This document shows, in pieces, positions 1-11,600 of a DNA stretch of 64,000 bases; the first letter of the stretch is position 1, and every line of letters begins with the position of its first letter. The position numbers were made by a program, and so were the translations under genes. The DNA is from Alternaria dauci (Eukaryota; Ascomycota; Dothideomycetes; Pleosporales; Pleosporaceae): assembly GCF_042100115.1 (NCBI RefSeq), contig NC_091279.1:806001-870000 (forward strand), written 5' to 3'. Under the pieces are notes generated by a model that did not search any database, was not told the origin of the DNA, and was given only the letters and a program-made list of their open reading frames with translations.

Positions 1-1901
1 AGCTCATTTCGCCCGATGGTGAGGTTCAACCCCTTAATCTCAAAGGGTTTCTCCTCTTCCGCAGCGACGGCATCGGAAGGTGTAGTCTCGCCATTGGCCT
101 GTGCCAGCTTCGCATTCGCCTTGGTCTCCTTCTTCTCCTGTCTAGTCGGCTTCTTTCCTGGCGGTCCACCTGCGCCCTCTTCCGCATCTTGAGTAGGATG
201 ACGCTCCCAGGTGAAGTTTGCGCCCTTGAGCGTCACAGCGTCTTTGGCATCGTAATCCCATTTACCGCTCTCTTCCGCCTCTTCAGCAAGCAAAAACTCC
301 TGGATACGTTTAACAGAAGCGTTTGCGTCGATGACTTGACCAATGACGAGTGGCAAGAAGTTGAGCGGAATACGCATAGAGTTGAACAGTGCTAGCGACG
401 AGAAGATTGGTGCGGGGTCGAGATTGCTGTTGACCTGGGAGTAGGTGATGAACGAGATCATCGAGGCGAAGACGGGCATGGACATTCCGACTGAAAGAAC
501 GGCATTTCGGATCGTGAGCAAGATCTGGATGCCATGAATCTCCTTCTTTCTGATTGTCTGGATGCGCTCGAGGAAACTCGTTTCCCAACCAAAGTATTTG
601 ACGAATCGGACGCCTTGCAGAATCTCCTGAGTCAAGCTTACACGCTGATCCGTAACCTTGTTGATGGCAACTCTTCGACGGAACAGTGTCTTGACTGCGC
701 GGCCAAGGAGCGGCATAGCAATGAGAATGAGACCGAGACCAGGAAGAGCGCTGTACGTCAAGTTGACGAGAAGCAGAGCCGTCGTGATCAATATGCCGAC
801 AGGAGCGGTCCAAATCATGTGGAAGAAACCGCTAGCCTGGTCAATACGGTAAGTGTCAGTAGACATCAAATTAACGATTCGCCCATTGCCCCAGCCCTCA
901 CCGTCACCTGCTACACCCGCAGCAGTCTTGGGCGATTGCTTCTTCTCTTTCTTCTTCAGTATCTTTTTGTACCATTTCGCTTCGGCTTCGCTTCCTGGCT
1001 TGATCTCAGGCGGTGGTGCCTCAAGAACAGCCTCACCACCTGCCTTGGCTCTCCCTGATAGCTTCATTGCCTTGTTGAAAATGAGAGCAATCAGAACGCC
1101 TCTAGCTTCTCCACCAATCATCATACCGCGGTACATGAAGTGGTTCGTGGCCAGACTCTGCAGAAACTGCATAGCGGTGATTCCGATGACTAGGCCGATA
1201 CCCTCGCCAACATCTGGCGCCGGGACATCACTGCGTTCAGCGGCGTAAGCGCGAACTGCAAAATTGATCAAGTAGCGCAGGACGAAAGGAGCGACAGCTT
1301 GAATGACGGATGCTGACAGCTGACACGTTCCTCCAATAATGAACTCCCATTTGAATGTTTCGTACATGGCACCTAGCAGAGGCCTCTCCTTGCCTTCTGC
1401 TCTCCGCCTCTTGAATGCGGCATCCAGTTTGTTTGCCAAGAATTCTGCACTCCGGTCCGGGTTAACCATCCAGATATCGTTCTTTTCCAATGGGCGCTTG
1501 TAGCCCACTCTCATGATGGGCTGCATCCATTGCCACGAAAGTCGGCTGAAAAAGCCCGCCGTGTACTCTGGGGATACTGTGCGCTCTTTCGGAATTGGTG
1601 GTGGATTATTCTTCAATACATTAAGTCGTTTGTAAAATGGCTTCTTTCTCCGTATCGACTTTGTCGCATTGGATTCGCTATCGCTTGCTTCGGAAAAAAC
1701 GCTTGTGCTGGACTGCAATCTCGCTAGTGTGCCTCTTGAGTTGCTGTGACCGTCTTCTACTTGGTGACCCTTTTCGTTAGGTTCTGTTCGTATCGGCTCA
1801 TACTCTGTCGGATCCTCTGCTGCAGCTTGTGGATCTACAAGACCAAAATCCTTCTCCTTCTCATTCTCGTCCAGCGATGACGTTGAAGCTGACTTGGCCA
1901 T
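1..1901 (-). CDS. Yor1-like ABC transporter (subfamily C), 5' part, cut by window edge
   Basis: Starts at ATG 1901 and stays open for about 633 codons to base 1, so only the N-terminal half is present. After a charged, Ser-rich N-terminus come a motif of the kind seen before the first membrane domain of Yor1 proteins (FFSRLSWQWM, Pro-Leu-Glu-Lys-Asn-Asp), then the first transmembrane domain with several long hydrophobic helices. A Lys/Glu-rich cytoplasmic insertion (about bases 920-1060) interrupts the membrane domain. After the last helix comes the FTWER strand that opens nucleotide-binding domain 1, then a 40-50 residue Gly/Pro/Lys/Ala-rich insertion. The sequence ends just before Walker A would appear. 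Full-length members have two membrane and two ATPase domains and export drugs or organic anions at the plasma membrane; the substrate here is unknown. No intron is needed in the visible part. Confidence 0.85.
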   Translation of the reverse strand, partial: MAKSASTSSLDENEKEKDFGLVDPQAAAEDPTEYEPIRTEPNEKGHQVEDGHSNSRGTLARLQSSTSVFSEASDSESNATKSIRRKKPFYKRLNVLKNNPPPIPKERTVSPEYTAGFFSRLSWQWMQPIMRVGYKRPLEKNDIWMVNPDRSAEFLANKLDAAFKRRRAEGKERPLLGAMYETFKWEFIIGGTCQLSASVIQAVAPFVLRYLINFAVRAYAAERSDVPAPDVGEGIGLVIGITAMQFLQSLATNHFMYRGMMIGGEARGVLIALIFNKAMKLSGRAKAGGEAVLEAPPPEIKPGSEAEAKWYKKILKKKEKKQSPKTAAGVAGDGEGWGNGRIVNLMSTDTYRIDQASGFFHMIWTAPVGILITTALLLVNLTYSALPGLGLILIAMPLLGRAVKTLFRRRVAINKVTDQRVSLTQEILQGVRFVKYFGWETSFLERIQTIRKKEIHGIQILLTIRNAVLSVGMSMPVFASMISFITYSQVNSNLDPAPIFSSLALFNSMRIPLNFLPLVIGQVIDANASVKRIQEFLLAEEAEESGKWDYDAKDAVTLKGANFTWERHPTQDAEEGAGGPPGKKPTRQEKKETKANAKLAQANGETTPSDAVAAEEEKPFEIKGLNLTIGRNE

Positions 1902-3562
1902 GGCGGCTCATCGGCTGACTCCCGAACGCCGAGAAAGGATCACGGTGATCTTTTTGTAGGGCCGATGATTCAAGAGAAGAAAAAAGCTTTTGTTTTCCTC
2001 AACGTCACTATGAAGTCGTAAGATTGAAGGCCGTATTAGCTGTGAATGAAAGGAACGAACAACGCCACGAGATATTGCAAAATGACATATGTATTCGCGA
2101 GCGGCAGGCATTGACTAGTCTATATGGCCCCGGAGGCAGTCATGAAATCAGTGCATGCACCCGCTAAACAGCTAGTGCATGGTCCTAACGGAGATAAAAC
2201 TTCACCAATAAACAGCCTGTACAACTGGGTGCACGTTATAATCCGGGGTGCTCGAATCAGGAATATTCGATTCCTTCGGGACATAATGCGACCCGATGTC
2301 CCGAAGCGCTTGATGTTAGTCGTGCTGCAACTCCACGACGCTGCAGACCGGTGAAGTGCGTGCGCTGCAGATGACAAATGCGCTCTGTATGGACGCGCAA
2401 ACGCCATGGTTTTGTTTTGGCGTCTCCTCGACTGTTGCTTTGAAATTGCTGGCGGTGGATTCGATGTCGTAAAGGCGTGTCGACACGATCGGACAACAGT
2501 GGGGCCATCGCTGAACGGGGGCAAAAAGCAGTTGTCTAGGCCCGACATGCCGACATGTGGATTAGTCGTGTTTGTCACCTGCCTGCACGGACGACGTTAC
2601 CCTTTCGCTGGGCACATTGTGGCTATGACGGCAGTATTGGCTGAGAAACAGTCTGCGGGCGTGTGTACTGAGTTTCCGAACACGAAAGGCTGTTTGTTGG
2701 TTGTTTGACTTGCCGGGCGCCAACCTGGCCAGATTTCATCTATTCTATCCATGTGCAAAGTGGCATCCGCGATATAGCCATATGGTGCATGTAACTTATA
2801 GCGTATGCAAATGAAACGTTTCTCGCAGCCGTTGGAGCGCATGCCACACAGAACGTCTGGCACCCCTCCTCCCCGTACCCAGGCTTCGGACTAAATATCG
2901 GCCCGTCGGCTTATGGGGTCACAATGTGGTTGCGAGTAGTCCTGCATCTGAGGCGTAGAAACCTTCTCGGTGCTGGAAAAGGCCCGAGACCAGTGTCGGT
3001 GGTTACAGAGGCCGGAGGTTGTCCAAACAGAGACAGTGTGAGATGTACAGTAACCATCAATCACGTCCCGTTACGGGTCTTATTCAGGTGGCACTGGACG
3101 ATGAGGAACACCACGACGCCGCTATACACCAAGCCAGGCCACCGCATCACCTAAAGCACTGCATTGTCAACGCGTAAAGCTCTGCATCCATAACTGAAGC
3201 CTCATCGCAACATACTTGGAAAGGTTGCTGTCGGGCTTCATCTCAACAGTGAGGCGTCACACGTTGCCATCAGCACTAGTAACGGCCGCAGGCGTGAATG
3301 CTAATGCGAGCATGCTTACTCACGCATTCGGTTGTCACGACAGGAAGTCAAAAGAGAGGCATATTTCAGTCAATGGTGTCTGATGCACGGCAGGCTTATG
3401 TCATCTCTAAGCACAATGTCTAATCCGTCACAGGCCAAACCCTGCACTATGTAGACATTTCTGTAAAGGCCGAATAGCGCGAGTACGAGCTACTCACAGG
3501 TTCGTAGCGGTCATAGCGCCGAGGCAATCTCATTGGGTATCGTAAGAAACTAAACCACGTTC
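1902..3562. other. intergenic region, no gene recognised
   Basis: This 1.66 kb lies between the ABC transporter start (reading left) and the ornithine aminotransferase stop. Open frames on both strands are short (up to about 150 codons), overlap each other antisense and resemble no family I know. Composition is ordinary, with no tandem repeat, tRNA or transposon motif. It should hold the transporter promoter and the aminotransferase terminator. Confidence 0.5.
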
Positions 3563-5181
3563 TTAGTTGTCCACTCCAATGTGGACGTTCTTCTCAAGTC
3601 CGACGGCGGAAGTGAGCACTTCCTTCTCCCTCTCGCCTTTTAGGTTTGGCAGCTCCTCCATGGCCTCCTTGATGATGGACAAAGCCGATTCAATTTCCGC
3701 TTCCGTGATGACCAGTGGCGGCGCAAGGCGGATAATGTTCTGGTGTGTGGGTTTCGCCTGTCCGTCAAAGTCAGCACCGTCAACCTCTCTCACATGCATA
3801 ATCTTGAGGGCTCTTCCTACCAGTAATCCCTTCTCTTTGCAGAGCATGCAGAGATCCCACGCGCTGTGTCCATTCGTCTTGCTTTCGTCAATCACAATGG
3901 CATTCAACAGACCCTTGCCGCGAATGATCTTGATCATGGGGTTGTTGATGTTCTTCAGACCTTCTCGGAACTTGTTGCCTAGTGTTTCAGCGCGCTCAAC
4001 CATGTTCTCCTCTTGGATAAGCTCAAGAGCCCGGATCGCCACAGCAGAGCCGAGTGGATTACCGCCATATGTTGAACCGTGGGTACCAGGCTCGATAGTA
4101 AGCATTACCTCTTTTGAGCCGAGGACGCACGACACGGGATACATGCCACCCGAGATGGCCTTGCCCAACAAGACCAAGTCGGGCTTGATGCCACTCCACT
4201 CGTGGCAGAGCATCTTGCCTGTCCGCGCGATACCTGTTTGGATCTCGTCGCAGATGAGCAGGACGTTGTGCTTGTCGCAGAGCGCCCTGATCTCCCGAAG
4301 GTAGTTGTCATCTGGCACAACGATACCGGCCTCGCCCTGGATGGGCTCGACCAGGAAAGCAGCTAGGTTCTTTCCATGCTTCTCAAATGCCTCTCGCGCA
4401 TCGTCGATGTTGTTGTAGCGTATTGGCTTGCCAGTGGAGGGGCACACACTTCCAATACCTGGGAGGTAGGGACCGTAGTTGTCGCGCGATTCGGGGTCGG
4501 TGGACATGGTGATTGCGGCAAACTACTAGAGTGTTAGCCATGGTTTTGAACGACCAGCAAGGACACATACTGTCCGTCCGTGGAAGTTCTCCTCTACAGA
4601 GAACACCAACGCCTCGTTCTGCGGGACGCCCTTGACTTTGTATGCCCATTTGCGTGCGACCTTGACAGCCGTCTCGACCGCCTCGGCACCAGTGTTCATG
4701 GGCAGAATCATGTCGAAGCCGAACAGCTTGGTGGCATATTCAGCGAAGCGCGGGAAGACATCGTTGTAGAAGGCGCGACTGCTGAGAGTCAATCGCGAAG
4801 CTTGCTCTGTGAGCGCCTTGACAAGCTCGGGGTGGCAGTGGCCCTGGTTGACGGCGCTGTAGGCGGAGAGGAAGTCGAGGTAGTGCTTGCCCTCGGGGTC
4901 CCAGACGCTGCACCCACTTGCTCTTGAGAATACTGGCCTGTGTTAACCGTGTCTCTCAAAAAAAGGACACATATCGATTGCATACCGATGGGGAGGGGGT
5001 GGTAGTTGTGCGCTGCGAAGTCGGCCTCTGTCTTGATGGCCGCCTGCGAGGACGGCGCGTGGTACTTGGAGGGATCTGGGGTGCCTGTAGGGTGGAAGGA
5101 GCGGGCAGTAGGCTTGAGGGCGGTGCCGTTGCCGTTTGCTGCTGCAGCGGCAGTGTCATTCTGAATCGCGCCTGGAGCCAT
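3563..5181 (-). CDS. ornithine aminotransferase
   Basis: Three exons: 4986-5181, 4571-4932 and 3563-4522, giving 505 residues. The introns (4933-4985 and 4523-4570) are 53 and 48 bases with GTATG donors and restore the conserved joins LPI/VFSRASG and FHGRT/FAAIT. The product is a class III PLP-dependent aminotransferase that converts ornithine and 2-oxoglutarate to glutamate semialdehyde and glutamate, linking arginine breakdown to proline (yeast CAR2). The PLP aspartate lies in ICDEIQTG (about residue 278) and the Schiff-base lysine in LLGKAISGG (about residue 307). About 45 residues at the N-terminus (Ala/Asn/Thr-rich) precede the conserved domain; this part is low complexity and need not be a targeting signal. 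The start is the first ATG in the conserved frame. An ATTGG (CCAAT on the coding strand) lies about 275 bases upstream. Confidence 0.95.
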
Positions 5182-6067
5182 GATGGACAGACAGTGTTGG
5201 TGCTAACGTGGGGTAGTGGGGAAGACTATCGTGCGTGCTCAGGAGTGTGAGGTGAGGACGCAAGAGACAGGAGCAGAGGCGGCGGCCTTCTTATTTTCAA
5301 CCGTGGTTGAGGGTTGTGCCGTGGATCGCCTCCAACTGTACTTAGGAGACAGCCTTCGTAACAGCAACTGGTGTTATCGCCTCAAGATGCCTTTAGAGGA
5401 ATGCGACCAACGAGCGCCTCGGTTGCGGGCGGGTTATGCATATAGCGCCGCTGCCATTGGCTGCTGCCCGCCGGAGGAACATGGTGCGCTGGTCTACTGC
5501 GACCAGCGACGGGAAAGAATCGCGAGAATGCGCAAACAGGGAGACGGCGGGTTTGGGGATGCGGTTGTACCGACGTGAGAGACACGGCGCGTTGTTGCCG
5601 GTAAAAGTTACCACTTGTTCGTGTCTCGACGCGTTGCGCCATTTTCCCGCCTGCTCGAGCAATCACAGCATCGCAAACTCCGGCAGCACCACCACAACGT
5701 CGGCTCCGATAGCCTGTCTTCGTCATGTACGGCCATGCCCCAGGGCGACTTTCTGTGACACTCTATACGAAAAGTCATGTGCGTAGCCACGGTACACTAT
5801 CTTGCCTCTCCGCTCTGTTAGTGTACCGCGCCCCTCGAGGCTTGCAGCGGTGGGGGCTGCCGAAGACGGAAAACTGCCCAGGTGGTGTCGTTCGCAGCCA
5901 CGCCTAGGAATCCTGTAGGCCAACAGCAACCATCTCAAACATCAGCCTTGTGAACAGACTTTTTTCATTGCATGTCGCAGCATACACTCGGCCGTACCTT
6001 AGCCTTACTTGCTACAGTTTGCCCATTGCGAATGGCGATCCCCTCCACTGTCTCACCATACACCACC
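5182..6067. other. divergent promoter region
   Basis: These 886 bases separate the aminotransferase start (reading left) from the HAD phosphatase start (reading right). The only regulatory hint I see is a CCAAT box on the minus strand at 5456-5460. Overlapping short open frames on both strands are GC-rich and look non-coding. Confidence 0.4.
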
Positions 6068-6982
6068 ATGTCCACCTCCACCGAACCTCCCTGTGACAGA
6101 GCCTCGCCAATACACTGGATCCTCGACTGGGACGGCACCATAACAAAACACGACACTCTCGATGCCCTCGTCCACATATCCGCCGCCGCCGATCCCGGTT
6201 CCCCTATCCGTGACCGCTGGAACAATGTCTCAAAAGCTTACATGGACGATTACACAACCACACTATCCCGAGTCGCTCCAGACGGCAAGCTGCCAACCAC
6301 AGTATCAGAGCAGAGGCGCCTTCTTGCCCAAATGAAAGCCGTCGAACAGCGCAGTCTGCAACGCGTATCTTCATCTGGTGTCTTCGCCGGCTTGACGAAA
6401 GAAGCTATAGAAGCTGGGGCAAGACAGGCCATCAACTCGCGTGCCGTAGAACTACGGAATGGTTTCCTAGACTTCTCCAAGAGTATCCGTCGTGACCGCG
6501 TGGACGATAGATTTACGCTTCTAAGTGTCAATTGGTCGCGCCACTTCATCCAGTCCTGCCTTGGTGCCTCCGGCATGCTCGATCTACCTAGCAACTCCAT
6601 CTTTTCCAATGAACTAGACAAGATCGAGTCTGGCAATCCATCCACTGGTGCCATAGTCCCAGCTGCCCCCAATTGTGAAAGTCTCATCATGTCTAGTGGA
6701 GACAAACTCCAGATAATGGTGCGCATGCAAGAGCTCCAGGGCCAAAAGGTGTATGTGGGCGATAGCTGGACAGACATTGAATGTTTGCTGGAAGCAGATC
6801 TTGGTATTTGCATTCGAGACGAGCCCATGGGAAGCTCACAGGCGAAACTGGCAGAAGCATTGACAAAGTTGGGCGTATCATGTCTGCGGTTAAGAGACTA
6901 CAAAGAGGCTGACGAGTGGGGTGTTGTGTGGGCAAGGGACTTTGCGGAGATTCATGACTGGGTTGAGAGCAGGCCAACCTAG
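6068..6982 (+). CDS. HAD-superfamily phosphatase (phosphoserine phosphatase-like)
   Basis: Single-exon gene of 304 residues. HAD motif I is LDWDGT, with nucleophile and acid/base aspartates at about residues 20 and 22. The C-terminal HAD motif is VGDSWTDIECL, which provides the magnesium-binding acidic residues. These show a phosphatase-type Rossmann-like fold with a helical cap. The overall layout resembles the fungal UPF0655 group (yeast YCR015C) more than true phosphoserine phosphatase; this is from memory and not tested. The substrate is unknown. An ATG at 5972 is also in frame, but it adds 32 residues with no conserved feature, and the motif normally lies near the N-terminus, so ATG 6068 was preferred. 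The gene converges with the Mug190-like gene, only 87 bases away. Confidence 0.8.
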   Translation: MSTSTEPPCDRASPIHWILDWDGTITKHDTLDALVHISAAADPGSPIRDRWNNVSKAYMDDYTTTLSRVAPDGKLPTTVSEQRRLLAQMKAVEQRSLQRVSSSGVFAGLTKEAIEAGARQAINSRAVELRNGFLDFSKSIRRDRVDDRFTLLSVNWSRHFIQSCLGASGMLDLPSNSIFSNELDKIESGNPSTGAIVPAAPNCESLIMSSGDKLQIMVRMQELQGQKVYVGDSWTDIECLLEADLGICIRDEPMGSSQAKLAEALTKLGVSCLRLRDYKEADEWGVVWARDFAEIHDWVESRPT

Positions 6983-7069
6983 TGCTACACTACAAATCAA
7001 TACTGCTAATATACATAAGATCCTATGAGTTAACGCCGGACGCACACGCTATGTAACAAGAGCATGGTC

Positions 7070-10000
7070 TTAAGCCTCTGTCTCAACGCCGTCTCCACTC
7101 CTCTCATGGTGATGGAACATGTTCCCTACCTTCTTCTTTCCACGGTCGCCGACATGCTTCATCCAAGCCAATGTCCGTGGGCCCTTCCACTGCATCACGC
7201 CCCTATTCTTGCGATGTAGATGGTGCGCATTCTCCTTGTAGTCTTTCATCTTGCTAATAGGTCCACTCTTGCCCTCCATGCTCAGCTTCGAGTCAATCTT
7301 CTTGCCGCCGTCTTGCAGAAAGTCTGGAACGAACCTCTTGCTACCGGTTTCATCTTCATCATCGTCTTCCGAATCCGAGCTGTCCGAGGATGAGCTGTCG
7401 TTGTCGGTTTCCTTGTTGTCGTTGATACCGGGCTTATCGGAGCCATCTGAATCGTCCCAATCGGTCCACTCCTGGTCATTGGTAACATCAAGAACCTCCA
7501 TGACATTGGAGATATGCTTGTCGCCCTTTGCAAGCTTCTCATGGTATCCTGATAAGCCAGACCAAAACGTCAATGTTACTTCGATCTCGCCCAGCCTCTC
7601 GCCATACGAATCAAGCACATTATTCTCTGCGCGCTCCAAATCGCCTTTCCAAATAGTGACGCGGACTGTCTGTTCCTCGTTGTCGGGGATATCCTTGAGC
7701 CAGAGGATGCCAAAACCCGGGGTGTGGTCTCTGAAAGTAGCATCTTGTCTGAACTCGAAAACGAGTGGCGTACAGTAGCGGGCCCGTACAGGGAGGCGAA
7801 TGCATTTATCTTTCCTCGAAGTCCAAATAGTCTGTCCATCTTCGGAGCGGACCTTACCATTTCGTCCTCGCGAGTGTAGCTTTGCGCGTGCCAGTGGCGT
7901 GCGGACCTTGAGTCGGAGAGGCTTTAGGTCCTCCGGGACATCAATAGCCTTTACAGCGGGTTTGATATCCACAGTTCCGTAGTCCCAACCAAGCATGTTT
8001 CTTGGTAGTTGCACCTGCACACTTCGGAAGACCATGGAGACTCTTATACGGCCATATCCTACACCTCCAGCAAGAGGAAATATGCTGTTGATTTGACTGC
8101 GCTTCTGGAACACTCTTTCCAAAGGCAGGTAGACAATACCAAGCAAGGCGTCGTCCTCGTGCATACGAGCATCACGAACGGCAATGTGTACTTCGGTGTT
8201 GCGAACATCTCGAATGAAGCGCTCGCAGCCAGCGTTGAAGAACGGCTTCGAGTTCTTCGGCTTAGTACGTGTTTTGAAGATTTTCTTGTGGTTGAGAATG
8301 ATGGTGCAATATGCTGAGGGTAGACTGTCGCCTTCCTCCTCTTCATCAGTTGCCTCTGCGTTCGCAGAGTCTTTCTGTTTGTTCAGTGTCTCTAGTTCCA
8401 AGCCGGTGATCTGGTGGATCTGGATACTGAGGATTCCTGATGGATAGTCTTCGGAGGGTGGGGACGCAATAATGAGCTGATCTTGGCGGCCCTTGAACTC
8501 TTCGGACTTTTGCTGTTCCACTTCGGTTCGATGATCCTCACTTGCCTCCCGAAGTTTATTTTCTGCCTCCTGGTACATCTTCTTCTTCAACTGGTCTATG
8601 TTCTTAACATCGGGGTCCTCATCTTGCATAGCAAGCTGATCGTCGGTGATTCTGGTCTTTGAGAAGTAACCCAAGCTCCAGCTCAGCTTTCCAGGCATGT
8701 CATTTCCGCTCTTGAGTGCTCGGAAACCGTCTTCGCGATCGTGCATCTTTCCGTTCGTCTCATCGCTCTTCATCAGCTCTTTGAGATCCACCTCTATGCG
8801 TCCCAGGTCATCGTCGGCAGTGGAACGGTCGGAATCCCACAACTGTAGCCTTAGTTTTTCATCTACATTCAACTGGTCGAAAGTGACACAGATAAAGCAG
8901 TGTTCGTCCCAATGGGGATTCATGTTCTGCTGGAGAACACGCGTCGACCAAAGCGGCTTTCCAAATTTGGCCCATCCCACGCTCACATAAGGGTCTGCCG
9001 AACCGCCGAAAGGACCGATCTTGGTATCGCCCTCTTTGAAGTCGAAGGCATATTTGATACGCACCATGATAACACCCTGTACGACTGTATCCTTCTTGAA
9101 ATCGTCGCCCATCATCATATCTTTGAGGTTCAAGGTAAGAGATTTAGGCGCGACATACTCGGCCAGTGCTGCGTCCATAGATGACTGCACGAAGCTTGAG
9201 ATGAGAGGCACATCCATGAGATTGGGCCCTTTCTTGATAAGTGGCACACAAGATAGCGTGACTTTAGGCTGGCCCATAAAGGCCATGGTGCAAACCGAAA
9301 AGAATGGAGGATCAGGGCAAAGCTGCAGACGGAAACGCATAACGCCAACTACACCCGCTAGGTCGACCCAGACAGCTAGGCTGTGTAAGCAAACGAGTGT
9401 TATTGGGGAACGCAAGACTTACGTATCTTGATATTACCTGGCATGTAAAATGCCAACAATAAATGAGCATGTTTGGCGCGTGACTTGATACCTTTTCCTG
9501 TTGAAGGCCTGTATGCGAAGGCAAGTTCCACGTTTACAAAGTCTCCGTCTTCAGCCTCCATTGTGTCCTGTTCTGGTTGATCCTCCTGGCCGTCACCGTC
9601 ATTATCGCTACTCTCGACAGTACGGTCGCCCTTCTCCTGGTCAGGAGATTTCAAATTTCCGTCGGAGCCCACAGACCTGGCAGCTCCACCGGTAGGCAGC
9701 CATCGAACACCAAGGATGCGGAGGGCCTCACTACCTTGACCAAGATCCTCGACGGCGACCATGCGGACCATACTCGGGAGAGAGGCTTGCATGACATCCT
9801 GCAGAAGTTAGTTTGTATACTGAGTGTGCTGTCATGTCCGTACCTCGAGTGTGTCTGAAATGCTAGTAAACAGATCCGGGTTGATCAACGGCCATATGGA
9901 CGCAAACAACGAGTTCAACCACTGCGTACTTTCAGCTGTTTGAGTCTTGGCCAATCTTTGGCCCCTTTGCCGTTCTGCCTGCCAGACCTCAGCATCCCAC

Positions 10001-10902
10001 ACGTTTTTAATCTTGTTCTCTGACCACTGTCGCATGAAGAGTATGATGGCCGCGGAGACGACTGCCATAGTGCTGAGTTCCGCGGCCTTCCACAACTGTC
10101 TTCCCCAGCCTGTCGCGTGGCGCGTAGGCCAGAACAGTGTGTTCACCAACATCAAGCTGATCGTAGCTGCTCCCACACCAACAGTTACAGCCTGCATATA
10201 GACAGTGGTTATTTCGCCTCGAGTCCTGTCAAAGGACGGAGGTGGGAACAATGCCTGCATACCGATATGCGAATCCTGTGATTCCTGCCACTCATCTTTG
10301 AGATGCTCGTCGCTCTTGTCGATGGCTTCTTTGCCGGTCATTGTGCGTGGATCTGACCCTACGGGTGGTGGGTTCTTTGCAGTGCTCTTTAGCTCTCGGT
10401 CTGTGTAGTCGTGAATTCGGACAGGCAGATGGGTGATGGGATCCGTGATCTCGCGATCTGCACCATCAGCTTTGAACTTCTTCATATCCTTCCGGGCCTG
10501 CTTGGGGTCTGATGAGACCATGCCGTCCTCTGTTGTGTCCTGCAGCCCATCTTCGTCGTCCTGGTCTTTCGCCAGATTTTGATCCTTCTGCTCTGGTGTG
10601 TCCTTTCCAGCATGGTCGTCTGCAATCTGCTCGTCTTGCTCAATGTTCTTGTTCCTGGCTTGATACGGTCCGTTGCCATCGTTGTCCAGCTCCACGTCTC
10701 TACCATGCCTGAAGACATTGACGGCGTCCCCAAGTCGGTCTCGTGTGCTTGGTTCGTTACTCGCGCCATCTGCATGGCCGTACTCGTCTGCTCTACGCTG
10801 CTTCTCTTCACGGTATTTCTGGACTGTGGGTATCGGATTGTGCGCGTTGTGCGGCCGTCGGTAGCCCTTACGCTGGGCGTCCACGTCCTCGACGCCGGAC
10901 AT
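7070..10902 (-). CDS. Mug190-like SMP/C2-domain lipid-transfer protein (tricalbin type)
   Basis: Three exons: 9844-10902, 9423-9798 and 7070-9375, giving 1246 residues. Introns are 45 and 47 bases; the second uses the CCTAG acceptor, which yields the conserved KIPVWVDLAG strand. A long acidic, disordered N-terminus is followed by two hydrophobic segments (about residues 232-257 and 270-291) that would anchor it in the ER. An SMP domain follows (TLEDVMQASLPSMV, RILGVRWLP), then C2 domains (DPYVSVGWAKFGKP, WDSDRSTADDDLG). An acidic Ser/Asp/Glu-rich linker and a basic C-terminus end the protein. The order matches S. pombe Mug190 and the tricalbin/extended-synaptotagmin group, which tether the ER to the plasma membrane and move lipids. 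Calcium dependence cannot be judged from this sequence. Confidence 0.88.
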
Positions 10903-11600
10903 GATAGAGCAGTGGGCAGTGGCTTGCGTCGGTGTTGGTAAAGGTCGTTCGTAGCGAGGGCTGACCTATGCAATTAGTGGTTGTTGTTGGTGGTGGCGGG
11001 GTAACGTCGTGAATTCATTAGTCGTGAGAGATGGTGAGCAGTGGGAAGCTTCGTGAAACCTGTCGCATAGGAAGGAGACAGGGAAAGCGCAAAGACAGGG
11101 AATGTTCTGTTCTATTCGCGATTGACGTAGGTACAAGCAAGGGAATGGCGCATAGCCTGTCCGTGAAGCTCCACTTGGCACGCTGGACGCGTATCATTTG
11201 GGCAGCTGCAGAGCCGAAGATCCGTGATGAAGAGCAGGCCCCGTGCATGATCGAATGCTTTCCTGCGATGACGTCGTGTGTGCCAGCAGTTGTGCGTTCG
11301 TCAGACCACTATGAGTGGCAGCTTTTGACGGCTTGGCATTATAATTGCGGGGATGCCGATATCCGGGCGATCGACCCACCACATCAGCCACCGCTTCGAG
11401 CCTCGCTTCCAACTTGTAGCGTTCTCTCGGGCATGTTCCAAGTCCCAGTTCCAGGAATAACAGACACCAAAGCTCACGCTTAGTCCCGGGTCAACGTTCA
11501 ATGGCGCAACCGCTAGAGAACATCAAGGGCAGGGATGCAACGTACTCGCACCAGGGGGTATCATTTCAGCTTCTACCATGCTACTTTGATCGGGTCCCAA
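10903..11600. other. intergenic region between two minus-strand genes
   Basis: About 700 bases upstream of the Mug190-like gene and downstream of the Rsa4 gene. It contains a short CAA/CAC-rich tract (10980-11000). I recognise no gene or RNA. It should hold the Mug190 promoter and the Rsa4 3' end. Confidence 0.4.

Noticed and set aside
310..1248. Open frames on both strands of 1-1250
   Set aside because: They are shadow frames of the ABC transporter gene, whose own frame is open over the whole stretch.
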